From NCBI RefSeq assembly GCF_003605635.1, contig NZ_QMDW01000001.1, forward strand, positions 1-64,000: a stretch of DNA of 64,000 nt, read 5' to 3'. Below are positions 61,784-64,000 of the stretch, piece after piece. A program made the position numbers and the translations under genes. Numbering within the stretch: the stretch's first letter is position 1; every line of letters begins with the position of its first letter. The notes below the pieces were generated by a model. It worked only from the letters and a program-made list of their open reading frames with translations. It searched no databases and was not told the origin of the DNA. Source of the DNA: Halonotius pteroides. Lineage in GTDB: Archaea > Halobacteriota > Halobacteria > Halobacteriales > Haloferacaceae.

Positions 61784-62006
61784 ACGATTTAAACGGTGTG
61801 TAGCTGATTATATCTCACGCTCTCTGTGAGTGATCGTTTTACTGGCTCTATGTATACCGGTTGAGTGGTTTATGTCAGCCGTGTATGATCGGTTTATACA
61901 GTATCAATCAATATCTTGATCGGCAACCGTTAGATCAACCTGATCGACGCCGCCGTGACTTACCTACGAGTAGCAACTATGTCGAATAGATGGTTCTGAT
62001 ACCACG

Positions 62007-63497
62007 ATGACGGCTGCCGCTCAGACGGAGGACGATGACGAGCTGCTCGCGGAGGTGGTGGAGAAGTCAGCAGTTGGGATTGTAGCCTTCATCTCCGAGC
62101 GCCTTCTCCTATTTGTGGTTGCATATGCCGTCGCTGGTGTATCGGGGGCGGCGGCGTACGGCTTTCTGTCCGTATTTATTCGTGGGGAGACGATCTCACG
62201 GAATCTGGTCGCCGGGATCGGCGACGGATACACTAGAATCGTTCCGACTGTCTCATCGTCAGCACAACAGACGCTGATGAGCGCAGGTACCGTTGGATAC
62301 GTTTGTATCTGGATTGTTGTCGCGATGCCGGTTATCATGTTTCGAGACCGGCTCGTTGAGCTGACGCTTCTCCAGCCGCGTCATGAAGCTGTCGTCGTTA
62401 TATTTGCGGTCGGGTTACTGCCGTTTCTGCTGCTTCGAGATCTTCGAGATATGTTCAGAGCACTACGCCGCATCAGACTCGCCATGTTGGTGTCGCGCGT
62501 TTTTGCTCCGTTAGCACTGTTAGTCGGCGTACTGGCGATTAGTGTTGGTGGGATCACCAGTTCACTGTTGAACCTGTGGGTGGGGATCGTTGGAGCTGTC
62601 GTCCTACTGGTGGCGATCGGCACGTGGCTGCTGTTTCGGTTTACCGATATTCGATTCGGCTCGCTTAGATCACACCGTGGGGTCGTTCAGAGATTCCTCA
62701 CATATGCCGCGAGTACGACCGGGGTTGCGGTACTAGAGCTTGTCCAGCGGCGAGCTGTGTTTGTGGTTATGAGCGTGTATCTCTCGCCGGTTGTCGCCGG
62801 CGCGTTTAGCCTCTCAGTAGTGGTTGCACTCATCGTTCGGTGGCCATTGAGCGGTGTAAACGGGATTCTGCCACCGATAGCCGCGTCGCTTTACAACGAC
62901 GGAGACACCCAGCGGCTACACCGACTCTACCAGCAGACGAGTCGGCTGGCGATCGTCGTCACAACGCCGGTATTTGTGGTTGGATACACGTATGCTCCGG
63001 AGTTACTCGGCGTCATAAGCGACGCATACGCCCAACAGGCGGCGGTTCTGCGTGTGGTGCTTGGTGCGCAGTATGTTGCGACCATCTTCGGGAGTGTCGG
63101 TCTGCTGTTGCTTATGACTGACAATGAGCGAGCGAGTCTACTCACACAGGTGTTCAATGCTGCTGTCGCACTTCCGCTGATGGTGACGTTCACGACGGGC
63201 TACGGGGCAATCGGCCTGGGAGTCGCCTATCTGCTGTCGGTGGTGCTCAACAACACCACCGAGTTGGCAGTGTTGTACTTCCGCGACGGATTGACACCGT
63301 TTAGCCGACAGCAAGTGTATGCTATTGCTCTCTCGTGTCCGGCAGTATACGCGTGCCAGGTAATAAAATCGATAGCTGGGATTCGGGTAAGTCTGGTTTT
63401 CGTATCGCTTGCGGTCGCTGTATATCTGTGGTTCGGCAAACGAGTTCTGCTTCGGTCAGTAGATATGAGAGCCATGCGAGCACTGATCGCTGAGTGA
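62007..63497 (+). CDS. Polysaccharide/oligosaccharide flippase (MOP superfamily)
   Basis: A 496-residue membrane protein with about 12-14 hydrophobic segments. The N-terminal helix SAVGIVAFISERLLLFVVAY, the paired repeats, and the middle VVAGAFSLSVVVALIVRW with PLSGVNGILPPIAASLYN are typical of Wzx-like flippases that move lipid-linked sugars for glycoprotein or exopolysaccharide synthesis. No glycosyltransferase is in the window, but the gene cluster may continue beyond it. Confidence 0.88.
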   Translation: MTAAAQTEDDDELLAEVVEKSAVGIVAFISERLLLFVVAYAVAGVSGAAAYGFLSVFIRGETISRNLVAGIGDGYTRIVPTVSSSAQQTLMSAGTVGYVCIWIVVAMPVIMFRDRLVELTLLQPRHEAVVVIFAVGLLPFLLLRDLRDMFRALRRIRLAMLVSRVFAPLALLVGVLAISVGGITSSLLNLWVGIVGAVVLLVAIGTWLLFRFTDIRFGSLRSHRGVVQRFLTYAASTTGVAVLELVQRRAVFVVMSVYLSPVVAGAFSLSVVVALIVRWPLSGVNGILPPIAASLYNDGDTQRLHRLYQQTSRLAIVVTTPVFVVGYTYAPELLGVISDAYAQQAAVLRVVLGAQYVATIFGSVGLLLLMTDNERASLLTQVFNAAVALPLMVTFTTGYGAIGLGVAYLLSVVLNNTTELAVLYFRDGLTPFSRQQVYAIALSCPAVYACQVIKSIAGIRVSLVFVSLAVAVYLWFGKRVLLRSVDMRAMRALIAE

Positions 63498-63659
63498 CGG
63501 AATAATCACAACACACTGACAGGCTGAATATCGAGCCTCCGGTCTTCATCGGCAGTGTGCCGCACCACGCCAAATCAAGGGCTTGCGGACACAACTCCAG
63601 TTGGTTGCCGGACGCATCCTCCTAACAACCGAGTTCCAAACGTGTCACGGCGGAATGTG

Positions 63660-63940
63660 CCGCGAGCACTGTTGCTACTGACACCCTCCGTAGAGAGTGT
63701 TATAGAGGAGTCCGCATTGTCTGTTGAATCAGTTCTACGGGTTGAAACTACGGCACAGTTAGTACACGCTGTTCTAAGCCCGTTCTAGCCGTGACAAAAG
63801 AGCAGTTCGGCGGCGTTGTTGACGAGGAAATCGTGCGAGGAGTGGCTGAATTGGTCGCTGAGTGGCAGTTGCCACCGCCCCGTGCTGCTGGAAACTGGAC
63901 AACAGTAGGAGTGGGTAACGTCGGTGATATGTCGATATAG
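63660..63940 (+). pseudogene. Remains of one or two small genes
   Basis: Bases ~63684-63788 read PSVESVIEESALSVESVLRV then ETTAQLVHAVLSPF, ending in TAG. Two bases on, a GTG frame (63791-63940) reads TKEQFGGVVDEEIVRGVAEL. Both look coding but are short and lack clear starts or ends. They may be pieces of small haloarchaeal genes broken by transposition. The rest of 63498-64000 holds nothing else recognisable. Confidence 0.35.
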
Positions 63941-64000
63941 ACACAACATGGTCGAGTATACGACAGATAGATACCTCAAAAGCACATAGGACGTATGTAC

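Overview
The window is haloarchaeal chromosome or megaplasmid sequence. Evidence: very acidic proteins, GTG/ATG overlaps between operon genes, leaderless-type TATA-to-ATG spacing, haloarchaeal domain families, and insertion-sequence remains of halobacterial types (ISH6-like, IS6-like, IS200/IS605/IS1341-like). Composition by eye is moderate for a haloarchaeon and patchy: more GC-rich blocks (about 7.7-14 kb, 20.4-22.7 kb, 36.3-39.5 kb, 42-49 kb) alternate with more AT-rich ones. Gene remnants are common. A member of Haloferacales (Haloquadratum/Halonotius-like) would fit, but genus cannot be settled from this sequence alone.

Layout. 0-2.6 kb: tungstate/molybdate-type ABC importer. 2.6-7.5 kb: a soluble HemAT globin-coupled transducer, a nitric oxide synthase oxygenase protein, and a YeiH-type exporter translationally coupled to a 43-residue membrane microprotein. 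7.6-14 kb: a thiol/sulfur redox block (decayed TauE/SafE permease, HTH regulator, glutamine amidotransferase, thioredoxin, thioredoxin-reductase-like protein, DUF1684 protein, CoA-disulfide-reductase-like enzyme with a rhodanese domain). 14-18.5 kb: transposon debris, cobalamin-binding protein, an SDR and a decayed VapBC. 18.6-22.4 kb: glutamine-dependent NAD synthetase and a photolyase. 23.2-24.2 kb: a probable TumA/TumE-like toxin-antitoxin pair. 24.3-31.4 kb: DNA repair genes (MrfA/MrfB pair with a frameshifted third gene, then exonuclease VII XseA/XseB). 31.6-33.9 kb: the preQ0 operon queD-queE-queC, bracketed by fossil CRISPR repeats. 36.3-39.3 kb: a locus with rnz-like and hflX-like genes, both lacking key catalytic residues. 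39.6-43.2 kb: an ISH6-like wreck and several single-helix microproteins. 42.4-49.9 kb: sensory and signalling genes (LOV-like PAS protein, multi-PAS kinase, response regulators). 50-57.7 kb: flavin and SDR oxidoreductases, methyltransferase, a broken Mrr-like nuclease, and an apparently intact IS200/IS605 element with tnpA, tnpB and a probable omega-RNA end. 57.9-63.5 kb: ABC-2 exporter operon with a lipoprotein, flavin monooxygenase and a polysaccharide flippase.

How the parts may work together: the HemAT sensor, NO synthase and anion exporter suggest gas sensing and nitrogen/sulfur oxyanion chemistry in one neighbourhood. Thioredoxin, its reductase and the disulfide reductase form a redox set. 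MrfAB and XseAB form a repair set. The strongest leads are the pseudoenzyme-like rnz/hflX locus, the YeiH-coupled microprotein, the CRISPR fossils around the preQ0 operon, the TM-anchored XseA and the LOV-like protein with a displaced cysteine. All functional assignments rest on motif recognition by eye; no database search was run.
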